A stretch of 64,000 bases of DNA from Erinaceus europaeus (GCF_950295315.1 NC_080185.1:43595737-43659736); one strand, 5' to 3'; counted from the stretch's first letter, positions 40,891 to 50,840 are shown. Program-made: numbers and translations. The notes: a model not told the origin generated them from the sequence alone.

Positions 40891-41488
40891 GAAGAATGAA
40901 AAAGTGCCACGTATAAAGGACAGGGTGTCCCCTACTCAAAAGAGTAAGACAACTCCTAGATACAGAGAGGAAGAAACCCAAAGCTCAAGATCCTTACTGT
41001 CACCAGCAGGAATTCCTCCCCCCTCCCCACACCCCACCAAGGAATATTCTAGAAAGGGCTGCCAACCCAACACCTGTCCTTTCAGCCATGTCTGAATAGA
41101 GTGGCTCTTTCAAACATCTGGTACTGATGTTTCGGAAGTCTAACATGGTCCACACCCCAGTGTCTTCAGACAACTGTGAATTTCTTTCTGGTTCCAATGA
41201 AAGAGTGAGTCATGCTCCTCTGGAACCAAGGAGCCACTTAACAGGGCTATTTTAAACCTTCCAGGTGACATGGGTATTATTTAGCTACCAGGGGCAGCGA
41301 CTGACTAAAGAGCTTCCCTGGGGCTGAAAAGAGTTAATGCAACTTCCTGGAGCAATTCTTCTCTTCTAGGCACCAAAAACAAGTGGATTTTAAAAGGCCC
41401 AGGCATTACAAAAGTCAGGAGGAGTAAATCCTACCTAATAGAAGAGGTAAATTCCCAGGGGGGCACTTTGCATTACCAAAGGACTCAC
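40891..41488. other. single-copy DNA, no gene seen
   Basis: About 600 bases with no lineage-specific repeat. 41225-41420 has balanced composition and AT-core motifs (gctattttaaac, gtattatttagc) that could be regulatory, but nothing proves it. Confidence 0.5.
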
Positions 41489-41649
41489 TGGGGCTGAGTG
41501 AGAGCTAGTGTTACTATGCTCTTTAGAGAGTTGGGGGCAAGGCCCTGGTCCCCACCTGTGGGGGGGTGGCAAAATTTCATAAGTAGCACTGCAGGTGTCT
41601 CTTTGTCTCTCCCTCTTTTGTAAATGGCCACTGGGAATAGTAGAGTTTT
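41489..41649 (+). mobile_element. SINE-B, internally deleted
   Basis: gggctgagtgagagctagtg, gccctggtccccacctgtgg, aagtagcactgcaggtgtct, then module start aaatggccactgggaatagt. The B-box segment is missing. Confidence 0.75.
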
Positions 41650-41862
41650 TTTAAAAATTATAATTAGTTATGTATTGGGTAGAGATAGCTATAAATTGAG
41701 AGGAAGGGGGAGATACAGAGGGAGAGAGACAAGGAGACATCTGCAGCCGTGCTTCACCACTCATGAAACTTTCCCCCTACAGGTGGGGACTGGGGCCTTG
41801 AACCTGGGTCCTTGCACATTGTAATATGTGCACTCAACCAGGTGCGCCACCACCCAGCCCCC
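41650..41862 (-). mobile_element. SINE-B
   Basis: ttatgtattgggtagagata, accactcatgaaactttccc, ggccttgaacctgggtcctt, caaccaggtgcgccaccacc. Confidence 0.94.
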
Positions 41863-42028
41863 TCTCTCCTTCTCCCACCCTACTTTTCTCTGCCTCTATC
41901 ATCATCATCATCATTAAAAAAACAATTAAAAACAGGAAAGCACTGCTGCTCGGAGAGGTAGATTCCTCCTGCAGGCACAAAGCCTCATTGTTAACCCTGG
42001 TGGTCAATAATAAACAAACAAACAAACA
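41863..42028 (+). mobile_element. SINE-B 3' half with module
   Basis: ttctcccaccctacttttct, (ATC)n, then module gctgctcggagaggtagatt, gcaggcacaaagcctcattg, ttaaccctggtggtcaataa. It may be the displaced 3' half of the element at 41489. Confidence 0.7.
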
Positions 42029-42035
42029 TTTTAAA

Positions 42036-42228
42036 GGGGCTGCTTGGTGGTCCATGTGGTTGAGCACACACATTTCGATGTGCAAGGACCCAGGTTCCCT
42101 GTCCCCACCTGCAAGAGCAAACCTTCAGAAGCAGTAAAGCAGGACTCCTTCTTATCTTTCTCTCTCCCTCTCTACCTCCACCACCCACTTCTCTCTGTTC
42201 TATCAAAATAAATAAATAAATATGTTTT
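42036..42228 (+). mobile_element. SINE-B
   Basis: gctgcttggtggtccatgtg, aggacccaggttccctgtcc, acttctctctgttctatcaa and AATAAATAAATAAATATG. The B box is partly deleted. Confidence 0.88.
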
Positions 42229-42341
42229 TTTTATTTTTTTTTAAAGATCGGATACTACAGATATAGTTCTCAACTACCTCCGACCCACAGGGTACACTTA
42301 GTTGCCTGTATTAACAGTGTCACCCACCAGAGACATTTCTT

Positions 42342-42674
42342 TTTTTTTTATTCTGTTTTTATATTTTATTTATTTTATTGGGTAGAGACAGAGAGAAATT
42401 GAGAGGGGAGGAAGAGAAAAAGGAGTGAGAGAGACACCTGCAACATTGCTTCACTGCTTTTTTTTATTTAAGAAAGGATTAATTAACAAAACCATAGGGT
42501 AGGAGGGGTACAACTCCACACAATTCCCACCACCCAATCTCCATATCCCACCCCCACCCCTGATAGCTTTCCCATTCTCCATCCCTCTGGGAGCATGGAC
42601 CCAGGGTCATTGTGGGTTGCAGAAGGTAGAAGGTCTGGCTTCTGTAATTGCTTCCCCGCTGAACATGGGCGTTG
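42342..42674 (-). mobile_element. chimeric L1-SINE-B insertion with one TSD
   Basis: Sense strand is minus: 218 bp of L1 3' UTR with its poly-A (42457-42674), fused to the 3' part of a SINE-B lacking its tRNA head (42342-42456). The exact 16-base TSD accagagacatttctt occurs at 42326-42341 and 42675-42690, around the whole chimera. It looks like a template switch during target-primed reverse transcription. Confidence 0.85.
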
Positions 42675-42765
42675 ACCAGAGACATTTCTTATAGTCCATA
42701 TGCCCGCAGTGACGCATTACTGTCTGCCAGTGTGGATGCTCCTTTTAATATATAGTTGACTTACT

Positions 42766-42969
42766 TAAAATTTTTTTTTATTTATTTTGGTTAGAGATAG
42801 TGAGAAATTGAGAGGGAAGGGGGAGACAAGAGTGCGAGAGACACCTACAGCACTGTCCCCCTGCTTGAGAAGCTTTCCCTTGAAGGTGGAGACCAGGAGC
42901 TTGAATCTGGGTCCTGGGTACTTGCACAAGGTAACCTGTTCTGTCTACCGTGTGCCACTGCCCAACCCT
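42766..42969 (-). mobile_element. SINE-B
   Basis: ttattttggttagagatagt, ctgcttgagaagctttccct, gagcttgaatctgggtcctg, ctaccgtgtgccactgccca. Confidence 0.9.
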
Positions 42970-43318
42970 CTTGTTTGTTTATTTTAATGAAAGAGAGAGA
43001 GACAGAGAGACCAGAGCACTGCTCATCTCTGGCTTATGGTGGTGCTGGGGATTGAACCTAAGACCTCAGAGTCTCAGGCATGAAAGTCTTCTTGTATTTT
43101 TTTATTATCTTTATTTATATGATAGAGACAGCCAGAAACCCAGAGGAAGGGAGATATAGAGTGGAAGAGACACCTGCAGCCCTGCTTCACCACTGGTGAA
43201 GCTTTCCCCTGGCAGGTGGGGACCAAGGGCTTGAACCCGGATCCTTGCACATTGTAACGTGTGCTCAACCACCTGGCCCCAGTATGAAAGTCTTTTGCAG
43301 AGCCATTATGCTGGCTGC
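42970..43318 (-). mobile_element. SINE-D split by SINE-B
   Basis: accagagcactgctcatctc, ggtgctggggattgaaccta, cagagtctcaggcatgaaag, then after the insert ttttgcagagccattatgct. Confidence 0.92.
43091..43283 (-). mobile_element. SINE-B inside SINE-D, exact TSD
   Basis: atttatatgatagagacagc, cactggtgaagctttcccct, gggcttgaacccggatcctt, caaccacctggcccc. TSD atgaaagtctt at 43080-43090 and 43284-43294. Confidence 0.96.
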
Positions 43319-43454
43319 TGAACAGTCTGTAAGTCTGGACAAGTGCCAGATAGTATCTCCTTACAACAGTGTCGCCCAGACTCATCTTACAACAATAAAA
43401 GTCCTTGGCACTCTGCCTAGTCAGGCCTCCTGCAAGTGTAAAAGGAGGCCAGGG

Positions 43455-43637
43455 AGAGCTGGGCAGTGGTGCACCCAGTTGAGCACACGTGTTCTAGTGC
43501 ACAAGGACCTGAAGTTCAGGCCCCAGGTCCCCACCTGCAGGGGGGAAATTTCTCAAGTGGTAAAGGCAGTGCTGCAGGTCTCTGTCTCCCTCTTCCCACT
43601 TGATTTATCTTTGTCTCTAGTCAATAAATTTTAAAAA
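43455..43637 (+). mobile_element. SINE-B
   Basis: gagctgggcagtggtgcacc, gacctgaagttcaggcccca, acttgatttatctttgtctc, TCAATAAATT. Confidence 0.92.
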
Positions 43638-43900
43638 GGGAGTCAGGCGATAGCGCAGCGGGTGAAGCACAGGTGGCGCAAAGCACAAGGACCGGAGTAA
43701 GGATCCCGGTTCGAGCCCCCGGCTCCCCACCTGCAGGGGAGTCACTTCACAGGCGATGAAGCAGGTCTGCAGGTGTCTGTCTATCTCTCCCCCTCCTCTC
43801 TCCATTTCTCTCTGCCCTATCCACGACATCAATAACAACTACAACAATAAAACAACAAGGGCAACAAAAGGGAATAAATTAATACTTTTTAAAAAATTAA
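43638..43900 (+). mobile_element. SINE-A, near consensus
   Basis: One of the best-kept copies: gggagtcaggcgatagcgca to aaaagggaataaattaatac. It joins the tail of the preceding SINE-B without a gap. Confidence 0.97.
43651..43719 (+). promoter_or_regulatory. RNA polymerase III A and B boxes of SINE-A
   Basis: A box tagcgcagcggg at 43651-43662 and B box ggttcgagccc at 43709-43719 match the tRNA internal promoter consensus and spacing. This copy is a reasonable example of the type. Whether it is transcribed is not shown by sequence. Confidence 0.7.
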
Positions 43901-44212
43901 ATGATTAAGGAGAACAAATTCCTGTTAATATTGTGACCAAACTGAAGGTTGGCAAAACATGGAGTGGACAATATGATAAGGGTCAAGCAGGAGAACAGAA
44001 GCATGAAAAAGGAAATGAACTATAGCATGTTCATGCTGATTGGGGTGGGGCAAAAAAAACGCTAACAGTCCCAAAGGGGGGAAAGAGACCTTGCTTACCA
44101 AGGTCTTGTACCATAACTTGATTATTTTAAATGTCAGAGACAAGGCCTGCCAAGTCTAGGTTCCACATTCATTAGCAATGCTCCCACTCACTCGGGTTTT
44201 AATCCACAAGAT
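43901..44212. other. single-copy DNA, no gene seen
   Basis: No recognisable repeat or coding signal. Confidence 0.55.
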
Positions 44213-44350
44213 GGGGCTGGCGAGAGAACTCACTTGGACAATGCCCCTGCTCTGCCCTGGTCACGACCCAGGTTTCATTCCCAGCATCCTATGTGCCAGT
44301 GGGATAGTCTGGTTCTCTCTCTCTCTCCCCCCACCCCATGAACAAAGAAA
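44213..44350 (+). mobile_element. SINE-F
   Basis: gctggcgagagaactcactt, ggtcacgacccaggtttcat, gatagtctggttctctctct. It has a pyrimidine stretch, then no clear tail. Confidence 0.8.
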
Positions 44351-44682
44351 AAATAATGCTTTAAAATGCTCGTTCAGTGTAAAATAAACATTCTCAAAAC
44401 ACCAAGCACAAAGCAAAAGCGAAATTCCTTCAAATTCCACTTTGTCATCCAGAAATGGGCAATATTTAGTATCACACATGCACACAGACATTGTAAACAC
44501 ACACCCTGGAGAATATTTTTTCTTCCAGTATCATAGTAACAACTATGTCTCCTATGTTACTACAACCCCCTGTGGGGTCACTACCATCACAATCTCCTCT
44601 TGATGGAGGAAAAAACCCAGGCGAAATCTGATTAAGTTGGTAAATCCGTGTATGCCACATATACAGGACTGCACAAAAACGG
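44351..44682. other. single-copy DNA, no gene seen
   Basis: No recognisable repeat or coding signal. Confidence 0.55.
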
Positions 44683-44930
44683 TCAAGGGTCAAGAGACAC
44701 CTCACCCAGGAGAGTGCAGGCTCCACCGCCCGCAAGGATGAGAGCTTGGGGCCCTAGCTCCTCATAGGAGCACCAGACACAGTACCAGGAAAAGCTTCCT
44801 GAACACTTTCAGCCTCTCAGCCTCTCTCTCTCTCTCTCCCCCTCTCCTTCTCTCTCTCCCTCTCTCCCTATCTATATATCTGAAGAAGTTGCCACAGAGT
44901 AGTAAAACCATGATGAAAACCAAATATATG
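44683..44930 (+). mobile_element. SINE-E
   Basis: caagagacacctcacccagg, agagtgcaggctccaccgcc, agctcctcataggagcacca, CT run 44818-44872, then gaagttgccacagagtagta as a worn module. Confidence 0.78.
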
Positions 44931-44962
44931 TACATTTCAATAAACACCTAGTTCCTCTTCCA

Positions 44963-45063
44963 AGGACACACAGAAGCTTCCTTCAATACAAAGGGGGCCA
45001 GGCTCAAACCTGGGTCATGCAGATGGCAAAGTAGCACACTATCCAATCAGCTTTCAGTGACCC
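44963..45063 (-). mobile_element. SINE-F
   Basis: aagcttccttcaatacaaag, ggccaggctcaaacctgggt, catgcagatggcaaagtagc, ctatccaatcagctttcagt. Confidence 0.85.
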
Positions 45064-45109
45064 TCCCTTACTTTTGAACTTGTAGGTTAAAGTTGGAGTT
45101 TTAAAATAT

Positions 45110-45113
<4 letters not shown>

Positions 45114-45168
<55 letters not shown>
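45114..45168. repeat. (CT)n
   Basis: About 50 bases of CT ending directly at a minus-strand SINE-A. Confidence 0.97.
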
Positions 45169-45504
45169 GCCTCCAGGGTTATTGCTGGGGCTCAGTGCCT
45201 GCACCATGAATCCACTGCTCCTGGAGGCCATTCCCCCCCTTTGTTGCCCTTGTTGTTGTAGCCTTGTTGTGGTTATTATTGTTATTGTTGATGTCATTCG
45301 TTGTTGGACAGGACAGAGAGAAATGGAGAGAGAGGGGGAAGACAGAAAGGGGGAGAGAAAGATAGACATCTGCAGACCTGCTTCATCGCCTGTGAAGCGA
45401 CTCCCCTGCAAAGTGGGGAGCTGGGGGCTCGAACCGGGATCCTTACACCAGTCCTTGCACTTTGTGCCACGTGCGCTTAACCGGCTGCACTACAGCCCGA
45501 CCCC
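45169..45504 (-). mobile_element. SINE-A, long form
   Basis: cctccagggttattgctggg, ccactgctcctggaggccat, TTG-rich tail, ggggctcgaaccgggatcct, ttaaccggctgcactacagc. Confidence 0.96.
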
Positions 45505-45522
45505 CTCTTTCCTTCTTTCTAA

Positions 45523-45771
45523 CTGCCACCAGGGTGATCGGGTGATCGCTAGGGCTCAGTGCCACTGTTCCCGGCGGCCACTTGTTTTTATTTTTCTTTC
45601 TTTTTTTTTTTCTACTCTATTTTATAGGACACAGAGAAATTGAGATGGGTGGAGGAGAGAAAGACAGACACCTGCAGATCTGCTTCACCACTCATGAAGC
45701 TTCCCTCTTGCAGGTGGGGAGTGGGGGCTTGGCAACATGTGCCCTCAACCAGCCATAGCACTTCCCAGCTC
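45523..45771 (-). mobile_element. SINE-B, long form
   Basis: Module complement with a small duplication (ggtgatcgggtgatcgctag), tgttcccggcggccacttg, accactcatgaagcttccct, ctcaaccagccatagcactt. Part of the head is deleted. Confidence 0.85.
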
Positions 45772-46044
45772 CCTATTTGTTCTTATTGTTCTCAATAGTT
45801 TACTAGACTGTCTGAGGTAGCACAGAAAGTCAGTGAAACTTTGGGGTCCTTCCAGCATCCTAACTACTAAGCAATAGGTCTCTCCACTCACTCCCTCACT
45901 GGCTTCCTAACACACCTAGATCAGAATGGAAGAGAGACATTGCTGCCAACAACTAAAGCTATGATGCAGAAGGAAATCAATCCTCTCTAAAATGCAAGAA
46001 TCCATATGGTTGACTGGAAAGTGCTCCCCTCCCCCAATCCAGAA
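45772..46044. other. single-copy DNA
   Basis: Nothing recognised. It may include the start of the LTR that is clear from 46045. Confidence 0.45.
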
Positions 46045-46155
46045 ATCTGCAAATGGACCTTGCAGGAGAAGAACTGACACAGATGATCAAGTTCAGGGTC
46101 TTGAAATCATGTTGGACCATCAGGATGAGCCCTTAATGCAGCACAAATGTCTAAG

Positions 46156-46251
46156 AAGGTGGCAAGGAGGCAGCTCAGCGAGTGGAGTACAGGACTTGCA
46201 TAAACAAGATCCCTTGAGTTCAGTCTTTGGCCCCACATGTAAGTGGTGTTC

Positions 46252-46306
<55 letters not shown>

Positions 46307-46384
46307 TGTGTCTGTGTGTGTCTGTGTGTGTCTGTGTGTGTGTGTGTGTTAAAGTAAATAATTCTTATTTTAAAATAAAAGGCT
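46156..46384 (+). mobile_element. SINE-D with (TG)n
   Basis: gcaaggaggcagctcagcga, cttgagttcagtctttggcc, then a TG array 46255-46349 with TCTG interruptions, ending AAAGTAAATAATT. Inserted in the LTR. Confidence 0.78.
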
Positions 46385-46387
46385 AGA

Positions 46388-46576
46388 ACTGGAGATCAAG
46401 TGATAGCTCACCCACATGATAGTGTAGCTGGTTTACCATGTAGGAAATCCCAGGCCCAGGACTGAACCCTAACACCAGATGGGAGCACCATGACACCCAG
46501 AAAAAGTTCCAGTTCCATGGATAGTGGATCAGTACTGTGTTGTCTCTGTCTCTCTCTCATACAAAACAAACAAAAA
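46388..46576 (+). mobile_element. SINE-E
   Basis: atcaagtgatagctcaccca, cagatgggagcaccatgaca, gatagtggatcagtactgtg, ttgtctctgtctctctctca. Inserted in the LTR. Confidence 0.82.
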
Positions 46577-46603
46577 ATCAAAATGTCACCTTGAAGCACT
46601 GGA

Positions 46604-46628
46604 CTTGTACATGTTGAACATGTACAAG
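46604..46628. repeat. 25-bp near-perfect palindrome
   Basis: Arms cttgtacatgtt and aacatgtacaag are exact reverse complements around a single G. Confidence 0.95.
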
Positions 46629-46912
46629 GCCTGGGCACACAGCTAAAATAAAAAATAGCTAATTTTTCAAGTGGCGGAGAGAATTTACACAACGGAGAAG
46701 GCAATATGAGTACAGAAACAGAGGTGAGTGGTGCTGCCACAAGCCAAGGTATGCTGGCAGGAGAGACAAGGAACAGATCCTCCTCCTAAATTCTCCAGGG
46801 GGAATAGGGCCTTGTGGTACCACAAGGTCTCCAGAACTCTTAAGAGAATAACTGTTCTCAGACACCCCTGTTTGTGGTTATTTGTTACAGCAGTCACAGG
46901 AAACTGAGACAA

Positions 46913-47260
46913 CTTGTTCCTCCTGGTAGCTCTAAGCCCTCAGAAGAAGCAATGACTCCAAACAGGGCAGGGAAGATGGCATTTGACCCGAACCTTGTAG
47001 AAGAAATGAGATTCCTTTAGCAAGGAAGTGAGTGAGAATGCATTCCTTGAAGAAGAGTCAGGTGAGGACTTGTGAAAGCTTAGAGTGTGTTTGTTTCCGG
47101 AGTAGCAGTGGTTCCACAGGGCTACAGTCTAAAACCACAGTAATTGAGAGAAGAGAATCCAAAGATGGACTGGCAATTACTAGTGGGTAGGAAGGTCCGC
47201 CTGGTAGTCTGGGCACTTACTGACAGTAACATGGACCTATACCAATAGAACTGATCTTTT
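46913..47260. other. single-copy DNA with an ancient repeat scrap
   Basis: 46960-47090 (gggaagatggcatttgaccc, gaaccttgtagaagaaatga, gcattccttgaagaagagtc) resembles the same old mammalian repeat type as 8229-8362. No gene seen. Confidence 0.45.
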
Positions 47261-47277
47261 TTTTTTTTTTTTTTTTT

Positions 47278-47581
47278 GCATTTTTACCTCCAGGGTTATC
47301 GCTGGGGTTTAGTGCCTGTTTTACAAATCTACTGCTCCTGGTGGCCACTTTTTCCCTTTTTTTGCTGCTGTTGTTACTGCACAGAGAGAGCACAGAGAGA
47401 AATTAGGTTGGGGGGGGGAGGAGATACTCAGGGAGAGAGAAAGACACCTGAAGACCTGCTTCACCACTTGTGAAGCTTCCCCCCTGCAGTTGGGAGTTGG
47501 GGGCTCGAACCTGGATTCCTGTGCAGGTCTGTGCACTTAGTACTAGGTGCACTTAACTGGGTGCGCCACCACTGACACCCC
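47278..47581 (-). mobile_element. SINE-A/B hybrid, long form
   Basis: Minus strand: 19-T start, cctccagggttatcgctggg, module, a shortened TTG tail (ctgctgttgttactg), cacttgtgaagcttcccccc (B-like), then aactgggtgcgccaccac (B head). It has an A-type tail with a B-type head. Confidence 0.8.
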
Positions 47582-47585
47582 AATA

Positions 47586-47992
47586 GTTTTTTTTCAATAG
47601 AAACAGAGAGGCAGAGAGAGATTATAAGAAACAGCAGGGGCTGGGTGGTGACGCACCTGGTTGAGCACATGTGTTATAACGTGCAAGGACCTGGGTTCAA
47701 AGCCCCAGTCCCCACCTGCAGAGGGAAAGCTTTGCGAGTGGTAAAGTAGGGCTGCAGGTGTCTCTCTGTCTCTCTCCCTCTCTATCATTCCCTTTCCTTT
47801 CGATTTCTGCCTGTCTCTATCCTATAAATAAATAAAGAAAATTTTAAAGAAAAAAAGGAAGAAAGGAAAAGAAAGAAAGAAACAGCAGCACCAAAGCTTC
47901 CTTCGGTGCAGTGGGGTGGTAGACTCAAACCTGGACTATGCACATGTCAAAGCTACACACTATCCAAATGAGCCATTTTGCCTACCCAGAAT
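47586..47992 (-). mobile_element. SINE-F split by SINE-B
   Basis: Left part gaaacagagaggcagagaga. Right part accaaagcttccttcggtgc, gtagactcaaacctggacta, aatgagccattttgcctacc. Confidence 0.9.
47638..47876 (+). mobile_element. SINE-B inside SINE-F, exact TSD
   Basis: gggctgggtggtgacgcacc to tttctgcctgtctctatcct and an A/G-rich tail. TSD aagaaacagcag at 47626-47637 and 47877-47888. Confidence 0.97.
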
Positions 47993-48667
47993 TGGTATTT
48001 TCATGGTTTTGGTAATTTTGGTTACATTCCCTTGTCCTCTCTCCAGATGGGCCCCACAGAATGGTGACCAGTTTCTTGCTACTTCAAGACAATAACCTTC
48101 TTTTAACTAGGGACATGTGGCCAAAAGTATGAGAGGAGCAAGAATTCTGAAGGTGGAGTAGCCCTAAGGCAGGTGTGTCCAGCACCCTCCCCCCACCCCA
48201 CCGTGGTCTGCTGGGAAGAGACAGAAGCTGAAATGTACCTGCCTGCCCTGAAATGAGTTTAGCCTCTGCCAAACAATTGCCTCGACATAGTAAAATCCCC
48301 AAGTCAAGCAAATTCAGGGACCTTTGTGTGTCCCAGGGTAGGTTCCACTTCTGGCGAATGGCCACTCTTTCCCAACTGGACCTAGCAGAGGGGGAGAAAA
48401 AGTGGTGTAAACTGGTCTTAGGGTCATAATTAGACCATTTCTTAAATTCTTCACTCTTGTTCCATAATTCCACAGAAAGCCACCTTCTATCTCTAGTTGG
48501 ACCTAAAGTCAAAGTCAGTTGGGCCATCCTGAGGCCCTTGCCAAACATGGAAGTCCAGAACAGTTCCTTGTTCACTGGCTTTTCAGAAAAAGGCACCCCG
48601 CCATCAGGAGCTCAGGATTCAGGATTCAAGAATGTCTCATTGGGCTAAAGACAAGATTAAAAGAAGC
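47993..48667. other. single-copy DNA, no gene seen
   Basis: The longest open frame without SINE content in this part is 170 codons on the minus strand (48084-48596). It has no known domain, no signal peptide and ordinary composition. I leave it as non-coding. Confidence 0.55.
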
Positions 48668-48785
48668 AGCCAGGGAGGTGGCACAGGGGAGTTCATTACC
48701 TGGCATTACATGTGTCAAAAGGATATTCTGGTTTCCTCTTCCCTTGTCTTCCTCACAAATAAATAAATTTTTAAAACATTTAATG
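48668..48785 (+). mobile_element. SINE-C-like, diverged
   Basis: gccagggaggtggcacaggg, attacatgtgtcaaaaggat, attctggtttcctcttccct, CACAAATAAATAAATTT tail. Confidence 0.65.
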
Positions 48786-48787
48786 AG

Positions 48788-49028
48788 GGGGCGGGGTAGT
48801 AGCACACTCAGTTAAGTGGACATATTACCAATTGCAGAGGGGGATGCTTCGTGAGTGGTGAAGCAGGTCTGCAGGTGTCTATCTTTCTCTATTTTTCTCT
48901 CTCCCTGTCCCCTCTCAAGTTCTCTCCGTCCTATGTAACAACAACAAAAAAATTAGAAAAAGGAAAAAGTGGCCACCCGGAGAGGTGAATTCATAGTGCT
49001 GTCATGGAGCCCCAGATAATTTTAATAA
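48788..49028 (+). mobile_element. SINE-B, long form, B box deleted
   Basis: gggcggggtagtagcacact, ttaccaattgcagaggggga, gtgaagcaggtctgcaggtg, module gtggccacccggagaggtga, gtcatggagccccagataat. Confidence 0.87.
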
Positions 49029-49030
49029 GG

Positions 49031-49260
49031 GTGGGCAGCCAAGTGGTGGCACATTTGGTTGAGCACACATGTTACTGTGCACAAGGACCTGGGTTCAATT
49101 CCCAGGTTCCCACTTGCAGGAGGAAACTTCATAAATGGTAAAGCAGTACTGCACATGTCTCTGTCTCTCTCTCCCCTCCTTTCCCTATCCCCTCTTCCAC
49201 TCTGTCTTTATCTACCCCTGTCCCTATCAATTTCTCTGTCTCTATCCTATATATATATAT
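49031..49260 (+). mobile_element. SINE-B
   Basis: gcagccaagtggtggcacat, gggttcaattcccaggttcc, ctctgtctctatcctatata and a short (AT)n instead of the AATAAA tail. Confidence 0.9.
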
Positions 49261-49302
49261 GATGGTTAGAAGAAAATAAACACAGTAACTTCCCCGTCCC
49301 TG

Positions 49303-49357
<55 letters not shown>

Positions 49358-49412
49358 TCCCTCCCTCCCTCCCTCCCTCCCTCCCTCCCTCCCTCCGTTC
49401 CTCCCTCCCTCC
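49303..49412. repeat. (CT)n followed by (CCCT)n
   Basis: About 50 bases of CT, then about 55 bases of CCCT units. All pyrimidine over more than 100 bases. Confidence 0.97.
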
Positions 49413-49724
49413 CAAACACCTAAGAAAGATGGAAAGAATTAAGAACAAACTGAGGGAGAAGAGGAGTATGACCACAGTAGAATGAAGTTCCCCAGAGCAT
49501 GGAGGGCAGGATAGAGCCAAAGGCACGAGCTGTAAGCCTATAGCAGAGGGACTGGCCCAGGGCCTTGGATCCATAGGAGATTGTCCCAGGAGGGCATTGG
49601 CTTAGGAAAACTCAGTTGTGGGGAGAATGGTTAGGGGTTCTCAGAAAGCAAGAAGAGGAAGACAGCCAGTTGGTAAGGAGAGGGGGCAGGGAAAAGACCT
49701 ATCAGAGCATGTCCCAGGGGCCCA
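49413..49724. other. single-copy DNA, no gene seen
   Basis: Purine-rich and moderately GC-rich, with no recognised feature. Confidence 0.5.
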
Positions 49725-49816
49725 GAGGGCTGGCGAATTATCTCACTTGGATAGTGTGCTACTTTGCCATTGTAAGACCCAGGTTCAAGCCTGGTCCCCA
49801 CCACAATGCTATGCCC

Positions 49817-49869
<53 letters not shown>

Positions 49870-49905
49870 TTCTCTCTCTCTTTCCCCCCTAAAATAAGAA
49901 AGAAA
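49725..49905 (+). mobile_element. SINE-F
   Basis: gctggcgaattatctcactt, ggatagtgtgctactttgcc, agacccaggttcaagcctgg, CT run to 49885, then AAAATAAGAAAG. Confidence 0.9.
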
Positions 49906-50035
49906 AATAAATTTAGTTTCTTACTTGGTGGAAGTCTCGAGATTTCTGGCCAGAACTGCTGTCAGTATAGTGCTTGTATACCCTCTGTCTCCCTCTCTGT
50001 AACAATCTTAAATTCGATTACTTATCTATTTATTT

Positions 50036-50295
50036 CCATCAGAATTTTCACTAGGCCTTCCCATCTGCATGATTCCACAGCTACCAAGGAAATCTTCCTT
50101 GTCACTTTCTTCTCTTTACTTTTTTTGATAGTGACAGAGACAGAGAGACGGTGAGAGAGGGGACACCAGAGCACTGCTTCCACCACTGGCGAAGCTTCCC
50201 CTTGGCATGGTGTGCCCATGTGGTGGCTCGGAGCTTCAATTTGAATCCTCCCATGGGACAAAACAGACGCTCTACTGGGGAAGCTATCTCCCAGA
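50036..50295 (-). mobile_element. SINE-E, long form
   Basis: Module complement catctgcatgattccacagc, gatagtgacagagacagaga, ccagagcactgcttccacca, ctcccatgggacaaaacaga, actggggaagctatctccca. Confidence 0.83.
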
Positions 50296-50538
50296 TGCTG
50301 TCTTCTAACTTAAATTTAAATGGGGAGGGGAGAGTTTTCTCTACTGGGAGCAGTGCAATGATGCAGGCATGAAGCCCTCACTCGGCAAAACAAAAATTTA
50401 GAGCTGAACCAGCGTGCCAAGTGCAGGGAGCAGCTCCAGCCAACTGCAATCCTGAGGTGGAATCAACCCGACTCAGAAATGAACACGTGGCTGTTCAATG
50501 TTGGAAGCATCTTGGAGTCTTCATTTAAAACGTTTGCT
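50296..50538. other. SINE module scrap and single-copy DNA
   Basis: 50335-50395 (ctactgggagcagtgcaatg, gcaggcatgaagccctcact) is a plus-strand 3' module without its SINE. The rest is not recognised. Confidence 0.5.
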
Positions 50539-50840
50539 GAGAGCCAGGCAGTAGCACAGCGGGTTAAGTGCAGATGGCGCAAAGCACAAGGACTGGCATA
50601 AGGATCCTGGTTCGAGCCCCCGGCTCCACACCTGCAGGGGAATCGCTTCACAGGCGGTGAAACAGGTCTGCAGGTGTCTATCTTTCTCTCCCTTCTGTCT
50701 TCCCCTCCTTTCTCTCTGTCCTATCCAAAAACGACGACATCAATAACAACAATTATAACTACAATAATAAAACAGCAAGGGCAACAAAAGGGAATAAATA
50801 AATATTTTTAAAAATGAAAAGTAAATAAAATAATAAAAAT
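50539..50840 (+). mobile_element. SINE-A with TSD
   Basis: gagccaggcagtagcacagc to gcaacaaaagggaataaata and a long A-rich tail. TSD aaaacgtttgct (50527-50538) / aaaacgtttgtt (50841-50852). A SINE-C head scrap (gcagtccgggatgtggcaca) follows at 50858. Confidence 0.96.

Larger units (their letters stand above)
46045..46912 (+). mobile_element. MaLR/MLT1-type LTR, split by SINEs
   Basis: Left part 46045-46155: gatgatcaagttcagggtct, catcaggatgagcccttaat. Right part about 46672-46912: gagaaggcaatatgagtaca, gccacaagccaaggtatgct, ggtctccagaactcttaaga, ttgtggttatttgttacagc, caggaaactgagac. The order matches an ERVL-MaLR LTR. It has no coding content. Confidence 0.65.

Noticed and set aside
43638..43720. 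tRNA gene
   Set aside because: A and B boxes are present, but there is no acceptor stem, it continues into a SINE body and A-rich tail, and dozens of equal heads exist. It is a SINE.
48084..48596. 170-codon open frame, minus strand
   Set aside because: Longest frame outside repeats, yet no motif, no conserved-looking domain, no flanking splice logic. Frames of this size occur by chance in 64 kb.
49618..50154. 178-codon open frame
   Set aside because: Crosses a SINE-F CT run (serine-leucine repeats) and a SINE-E. An artefact of low complexity.
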